Positions 27,495 through 36,600 of a stretch of 64,000 bases of DNA are shown here, one piece after another. A model generated the notes under the pieces. That model saw nothing but the letters and a program-made list of their open reading frames with translations. It had not been told where the DNA came from and did not search any database. The DNA comes from a gamma proteobacterium endosymbiont of Lamellibrachia anaximandri. Its GTDB lineage: Bacteria > Pseudomonadota > Gammaproteobacteria > Chromatiales > Chromatiaceae. The DNA lies in the NCBI GenBank assembly GCA_016756855.1, contig JAESPD010000004.1:1-64000 (forward strand), in the 5' to 3' direction. The position numbers and the translations under genes are program-made. The stretch's first letter is position 1, and the number at the start of each line of letters is the position of its first letter.

Positions 27495-29597
27495 TTGAAA
27501 AAGGATCACTCCCCGTTAAACCTGGAATCCTGCCCCATCACATCCCTTAAGCGGGTGGGACCAAAGGTTGCCGAAAAGCTGGCGCGCCTGCGCATCCATA
27601 CCATTCAGGATCAGCTCTTCCATCTGCCGCTGCGCTATCAGGATCGTACCCGGGTGCAATCCATCGGCTCACTCCGTCATGGTGATCAGGCGGTAATCGA
27701 GGGGGAGGTGGAGCTTGCCGATATCAAGTTTGGCCGTCGGCGTTCACTGCTGGTGCAGATATCGGATGGGACCGGCTCTCTTCTTCTGCGCTTCTTCTAT
27801 TTCAGCAATGCCCAGAAGAGTAACCTGAGCCGGGGCATCCGGCTGCGCTGCTTCGGCGAGGTGCGTAACGGCCCGAACAGTCTGGAGATGGTGCATCCCG
27901 AGTATCAACAGATTAATGCCGAAACGCCATTGGCGGTGGATGAGTTCCTGACACCGATCTATCCGACCACTGAAGGGGTGCATCAACTCACCCTGCGAAA
28001 CCTCAGTGACCAGGCGTTGGCATGGCTCGAAGAGGAGCCTTCCACACTGCAGGAGTTGTTGCCGGACCAGTTGCTGCAGCGGTTCAGACTGCCCGATCTG
28101 GCAGCTGCGGTTCGTTATCTGCATCGACCGCCACCGGATGCGCCGCAGCATCAGTTGGCGGAGGGTATCCACCCTGCCCAACAGCGACTGACATTTGAGG
28201 AGTTGCTGGCCCATCAGATCAGTCTGCGTGAACTGCGACAGCGTCATCAACAGACGTCGGCGCCAAGCCTGCCGGGGGATGGGCATCTGCGTGAAAGCCT
28301 GTTGGACAGACTGCCCTTCCAACTGACAAGCGCGCAACAGCGGGTGGTGGCGGAGATAGCTTCGGATCTCTCCCGGCCCCGTCCGATGCAACGACTGGTG
28401 CAGGGGGATGTGGGTTCCGGTAAGACCGTCGTCAGTGCACTGGCTGCGCTGCAGGCGGTGGAGTCCGGCTATCAGGTCGTCCTGATGGCCCCCACCGAAC
28501 TGCTGGCGGAGCAGCACCTGCGCAACTTTGCCGACTGGATGACCCCGTTGGGGGTGGAGATGGCCTGGCTCACCGGTCGTCTTAAGGGCAAGCAGCGGGA
28601 GCAGACTTTGGCGCGGGTGGCAGACGGTAGCGCCAAGGTGGTGGTGGGGACCCACGCCCTCTTTCAGGGGGATGTGAGTTTCTTCGACCTGGGTTTGGTG
28701 ATCATCGATGAACAGCACAGATTCGGCGTCCACCAGCGTCTGGCCCTGCGGGAGAAGGGGATAAAGCGGGGGCGCTGGCCACACCAGCTGATCATGACCG
28801 CCACCCCCATTCCCAGAACCCTGGCGATGACCGCCTACGCCGATCTCGATATCTCCATCATCGATGAGTTGCCGCCGGGTAGAAAACCGGTGACCACGGT
28901 TGCCATCCCGGACAGCCGCCGCGACGAGGTGGTGGCGCGCGTTCGGGCCGCCTGCGCCGAAGGCCGTCAGGCCTATTGGGTCTGCACCCTGATCGAGGAG
29001 TCGGATGTGCTGCAGTGCCAGGCAGCGGAAGATACCGAGCGCCTGCTGGCGGAGGCGCTGCCGGAACTGCAGGTGGGTCTGGTGCATGGCCGGGTGAAGC
29101 AGGAGGAGAAGGAGACGGTCATGGCCCGCTTCAAAACAGGTGAGTTGGATCTGCTGGTGGCGACAACGGTGATCGAGGTGGGTGTTGATGTACCCAACGC
29201 CAGCCTGATGATTGTCGAAAATCCAGAGCGACTGGGTCTGGCTCAACTTCATCAGTTGCGGGGGCGAATCGGACGGGGTAGCACGGAGAGTCACTGCGTG
29301 CTGATGTATCATGCGCCCCTGTCGCAGAATGCCAGGCAGCGGTTGGCTATTCTGCGTGACTCCAATGACGGTTTTGTGATCGCCAATAAGGATCTGGAGA
29401 TGCGTGGCCCCGGCGAGGTGCTGGGTACCCGGCAGACCGGGGAGATGCAGTTGCGTATCGCCGACCTGGTGCGGGATCAGGGTCTGTTGGACGACGTGCG
29501 GGAGGCTGCCGATCTAATGCTGTCATCTCATCCCGAAAATGCGGCGGCATTGGTGCGGCGCTGGCTGGGTGAACGGGCTGAGTATGGTAAAGTTTGA
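27495..29597 (+). CDS. recG: ATP-dependent DNA helicase RecG
   Basis: About 700 residues (E. coli 693). The N-terminal wedge domain begins with ITSLKRVGPKVAEKL and FHLPLRYQDRTRV. Helicase motifs follow: Walker A GDVGSGKTV, DEQH-type box IIDEQHRFGVHQR, TATPIPRTLAMT, and the late motifs VATTVIEVGVDVPNA and QLRGRIGRG. It remodels stalled forks and Holliday junctions. The start is uncertain: the open frame extends to 27348 antisense to yjbQ, and I take the TTG at 27495 because the family sequence begins shortly after. No strong ribosome site is seen. Confidence 0.93.
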   Translation: MKKDHSPLNLESCPITSLKRVGPKVAEKLARLRIHTIQDQLFHLPLRYQDRTRVQSIGSLRHGDQAVIEGEVELADIKFGRRRSLLVQISDGTGSLLLRFFYFSNAQKSNLSRGIRLRCFGEVRNGPNSLEMVHPEYQQINAETPLAVDEFLTPIYPTTEGVHQLTLRNLSDQALAWLEEEPSTLQELLPDQLLQRFRLPDLAAAVRYLHRPPPDAPQHQLAEGIHPAQQRLTFEELLAHQISLRELRQRHQQTSAPSLPGDGHLRESLLDRLPFQLTSAQQRVVAEIASDLSRPRPMQRLVQGDVGSGKTVVSALAALQAVESGYQVVLMAPTELLAEQHLRNFADWMTPLGVEMAWLTGRLKGKQREQTLARVADGSAKVVVGTHALFQGDVSFFDLGLVIIDEQHRFGVHQRLALREKGIKRGRWPHQLIMTATPIPRTLAMTAYADLDISIIDELPPGRKPVTTVAIPDSRRDEVVARVRAACAEGRQAYWVCTLIEESDVLQCQAAEDTERLLAEALPELQVGLVHGRVKQEEKETVMARFKTGELDLLVATTVIEVGVDVPNASLMIVENPERLGLAQLHQLRGRIGRGSTESHCVLMYHAPLSQNARQRLAILRDSNDGFVIANKDLEMRGPGEVLGTRQTGEMQLRIADLVRDQGLLDDVREAADLMLSSHPENAAALVRRWLGERAEYGKV

Positions 29598-29608
29598 TAA
29601 TCTTTTCA

Positions 29609-29761
29609 GTAGGTCGGGTTAGATGCGCATGCGCCAAGTTTTAATTTTGCCACATGGTTTGCCGCGCATCGTAACCCGACACTCTATCTGCCGGATTACA
29701 TCGCGCATAGCTATTTTGCCAGAACCCTGCTTAGTACGTTTGTGCGACTAATCCGACCTAC
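29609..29761. repeat. REP-like inverted-repeat cluster, GTAGGTCGGGTTA family
   Basis: GTAGGTCGGGTTA (29609-29621), CGCATCGTAACCCGAC (29665-29680) and TAATCCGACCTAC (29749-29761) are forward and reverse copies of words also found at 21928-21999. The outer pair encloses about 127 bases and could fold as one long hairpin. It fills the recG-modA gap. Confidence 0.6.
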
Positions 29762-29802
29762 GTCGTTTTGTGTTGCGGTATGAGAAATAAGAAATAAGAA
29801 GG

Positions 29803-30570
29803 ATGAACATCCCAAGGTCAACCATTCGACTATTGTTGCTGATCACGGCATTGAGTCTGCTCCCTCTTGTTGCCCATGCTGATGAGATCCGGGTGGCGGT
29901 CGCCTCGAACTTCAGTGGAACCATCAAGGAGATCGCTCAGCGGTTCGAGGCGCAATCCGCTCACAAGGTGATCCTGAGTGTTGGTTCCACCGGCAAGCAC
30001 TATGCGCAGATCCGCAACGGCGCCCCTTTTGACCTTTTTTTTGCAGCGGATACCCGTCGTCCCAAACTGCTGGATGAATCGGGTCTGATTATTTCCGGCA
30101 GCCGTTCCACCTATGCCGTCGGGCGGGTCGTATTGTGGAGTCCCAAAGCGGGTTATGTGGATAAGCAGGGGTTGGTGCTTGAGCAAGGTGATTTTCGTTT
30201 CCTTGCTGTCGCAAATCCGAAGCTTGCCCCCTACGGCAGAGCGGCAAAGGAGGTGCTGCAGGCCCGTGGTCTGTGGAAAAAACTGCGCGGACGCATGGTG
30301 CGGGGTGAGAACATCGGCCAGGCTTTTCAATTCGTGAAGAGCGGCAATGCAGAACTGGGATTCGTCGCCTACTCCCAGATAAAACAGCCGCATAGCGAGC
30401 CTTCCGGATCGCTCTGGGAGGTGCCCCGGTCGCTCTATGGGCCCATCGAACAACAGGCGGTACTGTTGCGGGATAGGCCTGCTGCCAGAGCCTTACTGGA
30501 ATTCGTCCGGGGAGATGAGGCGGCAGCAATCATCAGAGGCTACGGTTATGGAACAGAGAGCGATGGCTGA
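29803..30570 (+). CDS. modA: Molybdate ABC transporter substrate-binding protein
   Basis: 255 residues with a signal peptide (cleavage about after LVAHA). The mature protein opens [20 protein letters not shown] and contains [25 protein letters not shown], the ModA anion-binding pattern with Ser and carboxylate-pocket residues. It binds molybdate or tungstate in the periplasm. Its stop overlaps the modB start by one base. Molybdenum is needed for nitrate reductases, fitting the nitrate uptake genes 4 kb away. Confidence 0.92.
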   Translation: MNIPRSTIRLLLLITALSLLPLVAHADEIRVAVASNFSGTIKEIAQRFEAQSAHKVILSVGSTGKHYAQIRNGAPFDLFFAADTRRPKLLDESGLIISGSRSTYAVGRVVLWSPKAGYVDKQGLVLEQGDFRFLAVANPKLAPYGRAAKEVLQARGLWKKLRGRMVRGENIGQAFQFVKSGNAELGFVAYSQIKQPHSEPSGSLWEVPRSLYGPIEQQAVLLRDRPAARALLEFVRGDEAAAIIRGYGYGTESDG

Positions 30571-31244
30571 TGTTGGATGAGGGCGATCTCGCCGCACTCT
30601 GGATAACGCTGCGATTGGCGGGGCTGACCCTGGTGATTCTGCTGTTGCTCGGCACACCGCTCGCCTGGTGGTTGTCCAGAACCCGGCGGCGTTTCAAAGC
30701 GGTGGTGGAGGCCGTGGTGGCGCTGCCGCTGGTGCTGCCGCCAACGGTGCTGGGGTTCTATCTGCTGGTGGCCCTGGGACCCAACGGGCCGGTGGGTGGT
30801 CTGATGGTGACGCTGGGTGGCGAGCCTCTCGCTTTTACCTTTGCGGGGCTGGTGATCGGTTCAGTATTTTACTCTCTCCCTTTTGTGGTGCAGCCCCTGC
30901 AGGGGGCTTTTGCTGCCATTGGACGCAGGCCGATGGAGGTCGCCGCTACCCTTGGCGCCTCACCGCTGGATCGGTTCTTTACGGTTGCGGTGCCTCTTGC
31001 CCGCCCCGGTTTCCTTACTGCGGCGGTACTCGGTTTTGCTCATACTGTAGGTGAGTTCGGCGTGGTGCTGATGATTGGCGGTAACATCCCCGGTGAGACC
31101 CAGGTGCTCTCCATTGCGATCTACGACCATGTCGAAGCGCTGGAGTATGGCCATGCCCACTGGCTGGCCGGAGGCCTGCTGCTGCTCTCTTTTCTGTTGC
31201 TGTTGGCGGTGTATGTTCTGAATCGCCGCTTCAAGGTTGCGTGA
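30570..31244 (+). CDS. modB: Molybdate ABC transporter permease
   Basis: 224 residues with five or six membrane helices. The ATPase-contact EAA region reads [27 protein letters not shown], and [19 protein letters not shown] is the conserved ModB segment. It forms the homodimeric channel of ModABC. It starts on the last base of modA and overlaps modC by 4 bases (GTGA). Confidence 0.93.
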   Translation: MLDEGDLAALWITLRLAGLTLVILLLLGTPLAWWLSRTRRRFKAVVEAVVALPLVLPPTVLGFYLLVALGPNGPVGGLMVTLGGEPLAFTFAGLVIGSVFYSLPFVVQPLQGAFAAIGRRPMEVAATLGASPLDRFFTVAVPLARPGFLTAAVLGFAHTVGEFGVVLMIGGNIPGETQVLSIAIYDHVEALEYGHAHWLAGGLLLLSFLLLLAVYVLNRRFKVA

Positions 31245-32314
31245 CCGTGACGATCGAGGCACGCTTTCTGATCGAACGGGGCGACTTTACCCTGGATGCT
31301 GATTTTATAGTGCCCGCACAGGGGATTAGCGCAATCTTTGGGGCCTCCGGCTGCGGTAAGACGACCCTGTTGCGGGCCATTGCAGGCCTTGAACAGCCAA
31401 CCAGAGGCTATCTGAAGATAGCCGGAGAGGTCTGGCAGGATGGTGAGCGTTTTTTGCCCCCCCATCAGCGGCCCCTGGGTTATGTCTTTCAGGAGGCGAG
31501 CCTTTTTCCCCATCTTTCGGTGCGGGGGAATCTTGAGTATGGCTACAAACGGCTCCCGCCGGATGCGCGGCGGGTCGATTTCGACCGGGCGGTCACCCTG
31601 CTCGGTATCGGTCCCCTGTTGGCCCGTCGTCCCCAAGGCCTCTCCGGTGGCGAACGCCAACGGGTGGCCATCGCCCGGGCGCTGCTCACCAGTCCCCGTC
31701 TGCTGCTGATGGATGAGCCACTGGCGGCCCTTGACCGTCAGAGCAAGAGAGAGATCCTGCCCTTTCTCGAACGGCTGCATGAAGAGCTGTCGATCCCGGT
31801 ACTCTACGTCAGCCATGCGCCGGATGAAGTGGCCCGGCTCGCCGATCAACTGGTGCTGTTGGAGCAGGGTCGGGTGAGGGCCTCCGGTCCGATTGGCGAG
31901 ATGCTGACTCGCGTCGACCTGCCGCTTGCGCATGGTGACGATGCAGAGGCGATCGTCGAGGCGAAGGTCGCTGAGCATGACCGGAAGTTCCACCTTACCC
32001 ACCTTGAGTTTCCCGGCGGTCGTTTCACCGTGGCGAGAAAGGATCTGCCTGTGGGGCAGCCGGTGCGGCTGCGTCTGCTTGCCCGGGATGTCAGTCTGAG
32101 CCTCGAACGGCAAGAGGGCACCAGCATCCTGAATATCTTTCCGGCAAAGGTCGAAACCCTGGCCGATGAAAATCCTGCCCAGTTGATGGTACGGCTGGAT
32201 GCCGGGGGGGTGCCGATTCTCTCCCGTATCACCCGCAAGTCAGCAACTATTCTTGCCCTCGAACCAGGAAAATCGGTCTATGTGCAGGTCAAAACAGTTG
32301 CGCTGCTGGGCTGA
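31241..32314 (+). CDS. modC: Molybdate ABC transporter ATP-binding protein
   Basis: 357 residues from a GTG. Walker A is [11 protein letters not shown], the signature [15 protein letters not shown], Walker [13 protein letters not shown]. The C-terminal ~70 residues form a Mop/TOBE oxyanion-binding domain, as usual in ModC, which lets the pump be inhibited by intracellular molybdate. The GTG overlaps the modB stop by 4 bases. After it lies a ~150-base gap before the PAS gene. Confidence 0.93.
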   Translation: MTVTIEARFLIERGDFTLDADFIVPAQGISAIFGASGCGKTTLLRAIAGLEQPTRGYLKIAGEVWQDGERFLPPHQRPLGYVFQEASLFPHLSVRGNLEYGYKRLPPDARRVDFDRAVTLLGIGPLLARRPQGLSGGERQRVAIARALLTSPRLLLMDEPLAALDRQSKREILPFLERLHEELSIPVLYVSHAPDEVARLADQLVLLEQGRVRASGPIGEMLTRVDLPLAHGDDAEAIVEAKVAEHDRKFHLTHLEFPGGRFTVARKDLPVGQPVRLRLLARDVSLSLERQEGTSILNIFPAKVETLADENPAQLMVRLDAGGVPILSRITRKSATILALEPGKSVYVQVKTVALLG

Positions 32315-32464
32315 TCCGCTTGTCGCCCATGTGCATTTGTAACTTATTGCAAATACCTGTTTTTTTTACGGGCTAATGATTGACGGTAAAAGTTTGGGTA
32401 GTGAGAATGCCCGTCAGTCTCTTTGTGATTTGTGAGAACCTGGGCATGCAAGGTACCTTGGGTT

Positions 32465-32938
32465 ATGAATAGTCAAAACCTGGAAGCCCCCCAGAGTGGC
32501 GGCCGCACTTTTACTCTGCACTTTTTTGATGGCAGTTCCCGCTACGTGCCTGTCGTCGATGTTGAGGAGCCCTATCCTGATGGACGCCTGATTGTTTCGC
32601 GTACGGATCCGGGCGGCGTCATCACTCATGTCAACCAGTCTTTTGTCGACATGTCCGGCTATTCCGAGGCGGAGCTGCTCGGCACACCCCACCATATTCT
32701 GCGGCATCCCGATATGCCGCCGGCCGCGTTCAAAGGCTTGTGGGATACCATCAAAGCGGGAAACCGCTGGCAAGGTTATGTAAAAAATCTGCGTAAGGAC
32801 GGACGTTTCTACTGGGTCTACGCTACGGTGATCCCGAACCTGCGTCGCGGCAAGCTCATCGGCTATACATCGGTGCGCCGCAAGCCCTCACGACTCAGGA
32901 TCAAGGAGTGTGAGGCACTCTATCCCACCCTGTTTTGA
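32465..32938 (+). CDS. Aer-like single PAS domain protein
   Basis: 157 residues. One PAS domain (about 40-145) closely follows the FAD-binding PAS of the aerotaxis receptor Aer: ITHVNQSFVDMSGYSEAELL, GTPHHILRHPDMPPAAF, and GYVKNLRKDGRFYWVYA. There is no membrane helix, HAMP or signalling domain, so it is a soluble redox or oxygen sensor. The ATG at 32465 is preferred to a GTG at 32432. The PhnD-like gene follows after six bases, suggesting the two are made together. Confidence 0.82.
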   Translation: MNSQNLEAPQSGGRTFTLHFFDGSSRYVPVVDVEEPYPDGRLIVSRTDPGGVITHVNQSFVDMSGYSEAELLGTPHHILRHPDMPPAAFKGLWDTIKAGNRWQGYVKNLRKDGRFYWVYATVIPNLRRGKLIGYTSVRRKPSRLRIKECEALYPTLF

Positions 32939-32944
32939 AGCATC

Positions 32945-33700
32945 ATGAAGCACAAACCCTTTCAGCTTACCGTCAGCCCGGATTTCGCGCCCACCTCACT
33001 GGCCGGCTGGCACATCTTTAATACCTGGTTGCAGCGATCCCTTGATACCCGGATTCATCTGGATATCTATCAGGATTTCGCATCACAGCGACAGGCGATC
33101 AGGAACGACGCTATCGATTTGATCTTCGCCAATCCCTACGATGCTTCCATGCTGATTCGGGAAAAGGGTTTCCACTGCCTGGCCCGCCCAGGGGGGCGTT
33201 CCGATGAGGTAGTGATTGCGGTGCGAGGCGATCACCCGGCAAGCACTGTGGAGGGGTTGGAAGCGGGGATGCGGCTTGCCTCCACCGATGATCCCGATGT
33301 ACACATGATGGGAATGATCATGTTGGAACCGGCGAATATCAATGCCGACAATATAGAACGCCGCATCTGCAGCAGTTATGTTTTGGTCGCCAAGGAGCTG
33401 CTTTCTGTTCAAAGTGAGGTCGGATTGTTCCTGGCTGAGGCATTTTACGAACTCAGCAAAATCACGCGGCGGCAACTTCGCCCACTGGTACAGAGTCAGA
33501 TACAGGTCGTTCACCACGCCCTGATGGTTGGTCCGCGTATGCAGCATCTGACCGAAACGCTGCTGCAAAGATTGCAGGAGATGCCGCAGACACCTCGTGG
33601 ACAGGGTGTACTCGACAGTTTGGGTTACAAAACCTGGGAAGCGGTGGAAGAGGAGGATGTTGAGTTCATGATAGACCTGATGGACACGCTTGTAGGTTGA
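32945..33700 (+). CDS. PhnD-like substrate-binding domain protein without signal peptide
   Basis: 251 residues. The fold resembles PhnD/phosphonate-type periplasmic binding proteins (RIHLDIYQDFASQRQAIRND, IDLIFANPYDASMLI), followed by a C-terminal helical tail (about 170-251). It lacks any N-terminal hydrophobic segment, so it should stay in the cytoplasm, unlike transport binding proteins. It lies 6 bases after the Aer-like PAS gene. A sensory or regulatory ligand-binding role with the PAS protein is an inference. Confidence 0.65.
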   Translation: MKHKPFQLTVSPDFAPTSLAGWHIFNTWLQRSLDTRIHLDIYQDFASQRQAIRNDAIDLIFANPYDASMLIREKGFHCLARPGGRSDEVVIAVRGDHPASTVEGLEAGMRLASTDDPDVHMMGMIMLEPANINADNIERRICSSYVLVAKELLSVQSEVGLFLAEAFYELSKITRRQLRPLVQSQIQVVHHALMVGPRMQHLTETLLQRLQEMPQTPRGQGVLDSLGYKTWEAVEEEDVEFMIDLMDTLVG

Positions 33701-33795
33701 GGGCGGAAAAACCGGCGCCTAAATTCAATAGAGTTGCACAAGCAGGCTGATTGGCGGCATGATTTGTCCCGCATTTAACGATTTGGGAAGCATCG

Positions 33796-34335
33796 ATGGG
33801 TAATTCACTGCAGGACCAGTTCCTGAAAGCGGGCCTGGTGGACAAACAGCAGGCGAACAAGGCGAAAAAAAACGTCCAAAAAAAGAGTAAACAGCAGCGC
33901 AACAGCAAAGAGAAGATCGTCGATGAGAACAAACTGCGCGTGCAACAGGCCCAGGCGAAAAAAGCAGCACGGGATCTGGAACTCAATCGGCAGCAGAAAG
34001 CGCAGGCAGAGCAACGGGCGATTGCCGCCCAGGTAAAACAGTTGATCGAAATGAACCGCCTGCCAAGGGAGAAGGCCGAGGTTCCCTACAACTTCACCGA
34101 AGAGACCAGGATCAAAAAGATCTACGTGACCGATACACAACACGACCAGCTGAGTCGTGGGCTGTTGGCAATCGTCCGGCTTGGTGAGAGTTATGAGTTG
34201 GTCCCTGCTGTGGTGGCAGAAAAAATCAGGCTCAGGGACGAGGCCAGCGTAATCCTCATCAACGAATCGCAGAAGAGCAGCGACGAAGATGATCTCTATG
34301 CCGACTATCAGGTACCAGATGACCTGATGTGGTAG
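33796..34335 (+). CDS. DUF2058 (YaiL-type) nucleoprotein/polysaccharide-associated family protein
   Basis: 179 residues. The opening MGNSLQDQFLKAGLVDKQQA, a Lys/Gln-rich coiled stretch (about 20-90), and the C-terminal YNFTEETRIKKIYVTDTQ segment match the DUF2058 family common in gammaproteobacteria. It is very basic in its first third, compatible with nucleic-acid binding. The function is not established. It has no operon partner here. Confidence 0.85.
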   Translation: MGNSLQDQFLKAGLVDKQQANKAKKNVQKKSKQQRNSKEKIVDENKLRVQQAQAKKAARDLELNRQQKAQAEQRAIAAQVKQLIEMNRLPREKAEVPYNFTEETRIKKIYVTDTQHDQLSRGLLAIVRLGESYELVPAVVAEKIRLRDEASVILINESQKSSDEDDLYADYQVPDDLMW

Positions 34336-34429
34336 TTGCTGGCGAAAGAGACCGGTCAGTATCAATATATCGGGGCACCATTTCAAACAGACCGGATTCT
34401 CTCATCGCTGATGCAACAGCTGAGAGAGC

Positions 34430-34510
34430 AGCGTCAGCCCGGCATTGACACGTCTGGAACTGACCGAGGCGGTACTCATGGATGAACCGGATGCCGCTGC
34501 GGCTCCAATA
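34430..34510 (+). pseudogene. Tiny remnant of an EAL domain
   Basis: In one plus frame the DNA encodes ALTRLELTEAVLMDEPDAAA, which fits the EAL-domain segment L.LELTEs.L with its catalytic Glu. Neither the preceding EAL motif nor the following DDFGTGYSS is present, and stops flank it. It lies in the 241-base gap between DUF2058 and nrtD, which otherwise holds no gene. Confidence 0.35.
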
Positions 34511-34576
34511 AACATTCTCATCTGTTGCCTGAATACCCTTCACCTCAACTCACTCAGGTATTCCCAAGCAGTAGAT

Positions 34577-35437
34577 CTACCCAGAGGCAAGCTTCAGAGT
34601 GGTTGTTTGCTCGTCGCAGTCCTGCGTCTCCTCTGCATCTGTGGCTGATACATCCGGCTGGATGTGGCGTTCATGGAGGAATTTGACCACTTCGGCCCGG
34701 TAGTGGTTGTACTGCGGGTCTTCGGCCAGGGCAAGACGGTTTCGTGGGCGCGGCAGTTCGATGTCGAGGATGTCGCCGATCGTGGCGGAGGGGCCGTTGC
34801 TCATCATGATAATGCGATCTGAAAGCAAAACAGCCTCATCCACATCATGGGTAATCATGATGACGGTGTTGTTGAGTCGCGCCTGAATCTCCATCAATGA
34901 ATCCTGCATGTGGGTGCGGGTGAGAGAGTCGAGCGCACCGAAGGGCTCATCCATCAGTAGCACCTTGGGCTCCATCGACAAGGCTCGGGCGATGCCGACG
35001 CGCTGTTTCATGCCACCGGATATCTCATCGGGCTTGCGTTCCAAGGCGTGCGACATATGCACCAGTTCAAGATTGTGCCGGGTCCATTCGTCCCGTTCGC
35101 TTTTGGACTTGGTCTTTTTGAATACCTGGTCCACTGCAAGCCGGACATTGTCGTAGACGCTGAGCCAGGGCATCAGCGAATGGTGCTGGAAGACCACTGC
35201 CCGATCAGGGCCGGGTTCTGTAACCTCTTTCTCTTCAAGAATCACCCCGCCCTCAGTGGCGTTCAAAAGCCCGGCAACAATATTCATCACTGTCGACTTG
35301 CCGCAGCCGGAGTGGCCGATCAGGGAGATGAATTGTCCCTTCTCCACCTTGAGATTTACGTCGTTGAGTACATTCAGCGGTCCCTTGTCGGTGGGAAAGG
35401 TGATGCTGATATGGTCGATATTGAGATAACTGTTCAT
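34577..35437 (-). CDS. nrtD: Nitrate ABC transporter ATP-binding protein (NrtD type)
   Basis: 286 residues. Walker A GHSGCGKST, signature ISGGMKQRVGIARAL, Walker B VLLMDEPFGALDSLTRTHMQ. It belongs to the nitrate/sulfonate/taurine ATPase group; the neighbouring NrtA and NrtB identify the substrate class. The C-terminal ~45 residues are polar and include a run of acidic residues and Thr. It is last in the nrtABD operon, 49 bases after nrtB. Nitrite or cyanate/bicarbonate relatives exist, so nitrate is likely but not proven. Confidence 0.87.
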   Translation of the reverse strand: MNSYLNIDHISITFPTDKGPLNVLNDVNLKVEKGQFISLIGHSGCGKSTVMNIVAGLLNATEGGVILEEKEVTEPGPDRAVVFQHHSLMPWLSVYDNVRLAVDQVFKKTKSKSERDEWTRHNLELVHMSHALERKPDEISGGMKQRVGIARALSMEPKVLLMDEPFGALDSLTRTHMQDSLMEIQARLNNTVIMITHDVDEAVLLSDRIIMMSNGPSATIGDILDIELPRPRNRLALAEDPQYNHYRAEVVKFLHERHIQPDVSATDAEETQDCDEQTTTLKLASG

Positions 35438-35486
35438 AACTTAAAAACCTTTACGTTTCTGTGTGCTTTGTGTCGTTGACTGTGTT

Positions 35487-36515
35487 TTAACGAAGCACTG
35501 CGTTCTTGTCCCAACTGACCATGCGCTGCAGCATCAACATGCCGCGGTCAAGCAGAAAACCGATCATGCCGATGACCAGCACGGCGACCATGATGCGGGC
35601 AAGAGAGTTGGAGCTGCCGTTCTGAAACTCATCCCAGACGAACTTGCCGAGGCCCGGATTCTGCGCCAGCATCTCAGCAGCGATGAGTACCATCCAGCCG
35701 ATACTCAGTGACAGGCGCAAGCCGGTGAAGATCATCGGGATCGCCGAGGGCAGTACGATTTTGAAGGTCTTGGTGAGCGAATTCAGACGCAGTACCCGGC
35801 TGACGTTGATCAGGTCCTTGTCGACACCGTTCACACCCACGGTGGTGTTGATGATGGTGGGCCAGAGGCAGCAGAGGGTCACTGTAATTGCCGATGTGAG
35901 AAACGATTTGGCAAACAGTGGATTATCCGAAACATAAAGTGCTGAGACCACCATGGTTACCAAAGGAAGCCAGGCCAGCGGAGAGACAGGTTTGAAAATC
36001 TGGATCAGCGGATTGAATGCATTATAGAGCGTGGTGCTCATGCCGCAGGCGACCCCGATGGGGATTGCGATCAGAGAGGCGACAATGAAGCCAGCCATTA
36101 CTGTCCACAGGCTGGTAAGGATCTGGTCGAAGAAGGTCTCTTTGCCGGTGTAATTCCGGTTCTGCATCTTTTCGATCTTCTCTTGCGGCTTGTTGGCGGC
36201 GATGGCCTTGTCGATGCGCTTTTGCATGCGTTCCTTGAAGGCGACCTCTTTTTCTCTTTCGGCCAGGTGTTCGTTGTAGAGGCCGACGGTCTGTTCCCAC
36301 ACCTTGGCCGGCCCGGGCAGCACTCCGAGAGAGGTCTCCACATTCTTTGCCCCTACGCTCCATAGGCCCAGAAAAATGAACATCGCGATGACGGGAATCA
36401 GCAGGATCTTTATGAATCTGCCGAAGGTCTGATGAATCTGCTCGCCTGCCAGGTAGTCAAAAATACGGTCCTTCCCCGGCAGGTTGAAAGTTTTGGTTAG
36501 GGTTGTGCTACTCAT
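35487..36515 (-). CDS. nrtB: Nitrate ABC transporter permease (NrtB type)
   Basis: 342 residues. After a first helix (about 42-62) there is a ~60-residue charged segment (about 75-135, with REKEVAFKERMQKRIDKA) not found in short NrtB proteins. The usual permease core follows, with FKPVSPLAWLPLVTM and the EAA loop around IVLPSAIPMIFTGLRLS. The start ATG at 36515 has GGAGA upstream; the open frame extends 69 bases further into a palindrome. It forms the channel for NrtA-bound nitrate. Confidence 0.88.
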   Translation of the reverse strand: MSSTTLTKTFNLPGKDRIFDYLAGEQIHQTFGRFIKILLIPVIAMFIFLGLWSVGAKNVETSLGVLPGPAKVWEQTVGLYNEHLAEREKEVAFKERMQKRIDKAIAANKPQEKIEKMQNRNYTGKETFFDQILTSLWTVMAGFIVASLIAIPIGVACGMSTTLYNAFNPLIQIFKPVSPLAWLPLVTMVVSALYVSDNPLFAKSFLTSAITVTLCCLWPTIINTTVGVNGVDKDLINVSRVLRLNSLTKTFKIVLPSAIPMIFTGLRLSLSIGWMVLIAAEMLAQNPGLGKFVWDEFQNGSSNSLARIMVAVLVIGMIGFLLDRGMLMLQRMVSWDKNAVLR

Positions 36516-36537
36516 CTTTCTCGTCTCCTTGTATCTG

Positions 36538-36592
36538 TAGGAACGGCGCCTCGATGCGATTCCGTGAAGCTGTCGTTGAGGCACCGCTCCTA
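36538..36592. repeat. REP-like palindrome between nrtA and nrtB
   Basis: TAGGAACGGCGCCTCGATG (36538-36556) pairs with CGTTGAGGCACCGCTCCTA (36574-36592) at 15 of 19 positions. It could limit read-through or protect the nrtA message from decay, favouring the binding protein. Confidence 0.6.
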
Positions 36593-36600
36593 TGAAGGGT

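Noticed and set aside
27744..29312. 522-residue minus-strand open frame opposite recG
   Set aside because: It is antisense to an unambiguous helicase with all motifs and itself has no recognisable domain.
32335..32367. Possible modC terminator: ATTTG/CAAAT stem and an eight-T run
   Set aside because: The stem has only 5 weak pairs and is separated from the T-run by five bases.
32387..32416. Sigma-28-like promoter before the Aer-like PAS gene (TAAAAGTTT ... GCCCGTCA)
   Set aside because: The two boxes are 13 bases apart instead of 11 and the second matches only 5 of 8, so it falls well below the site at 17545.
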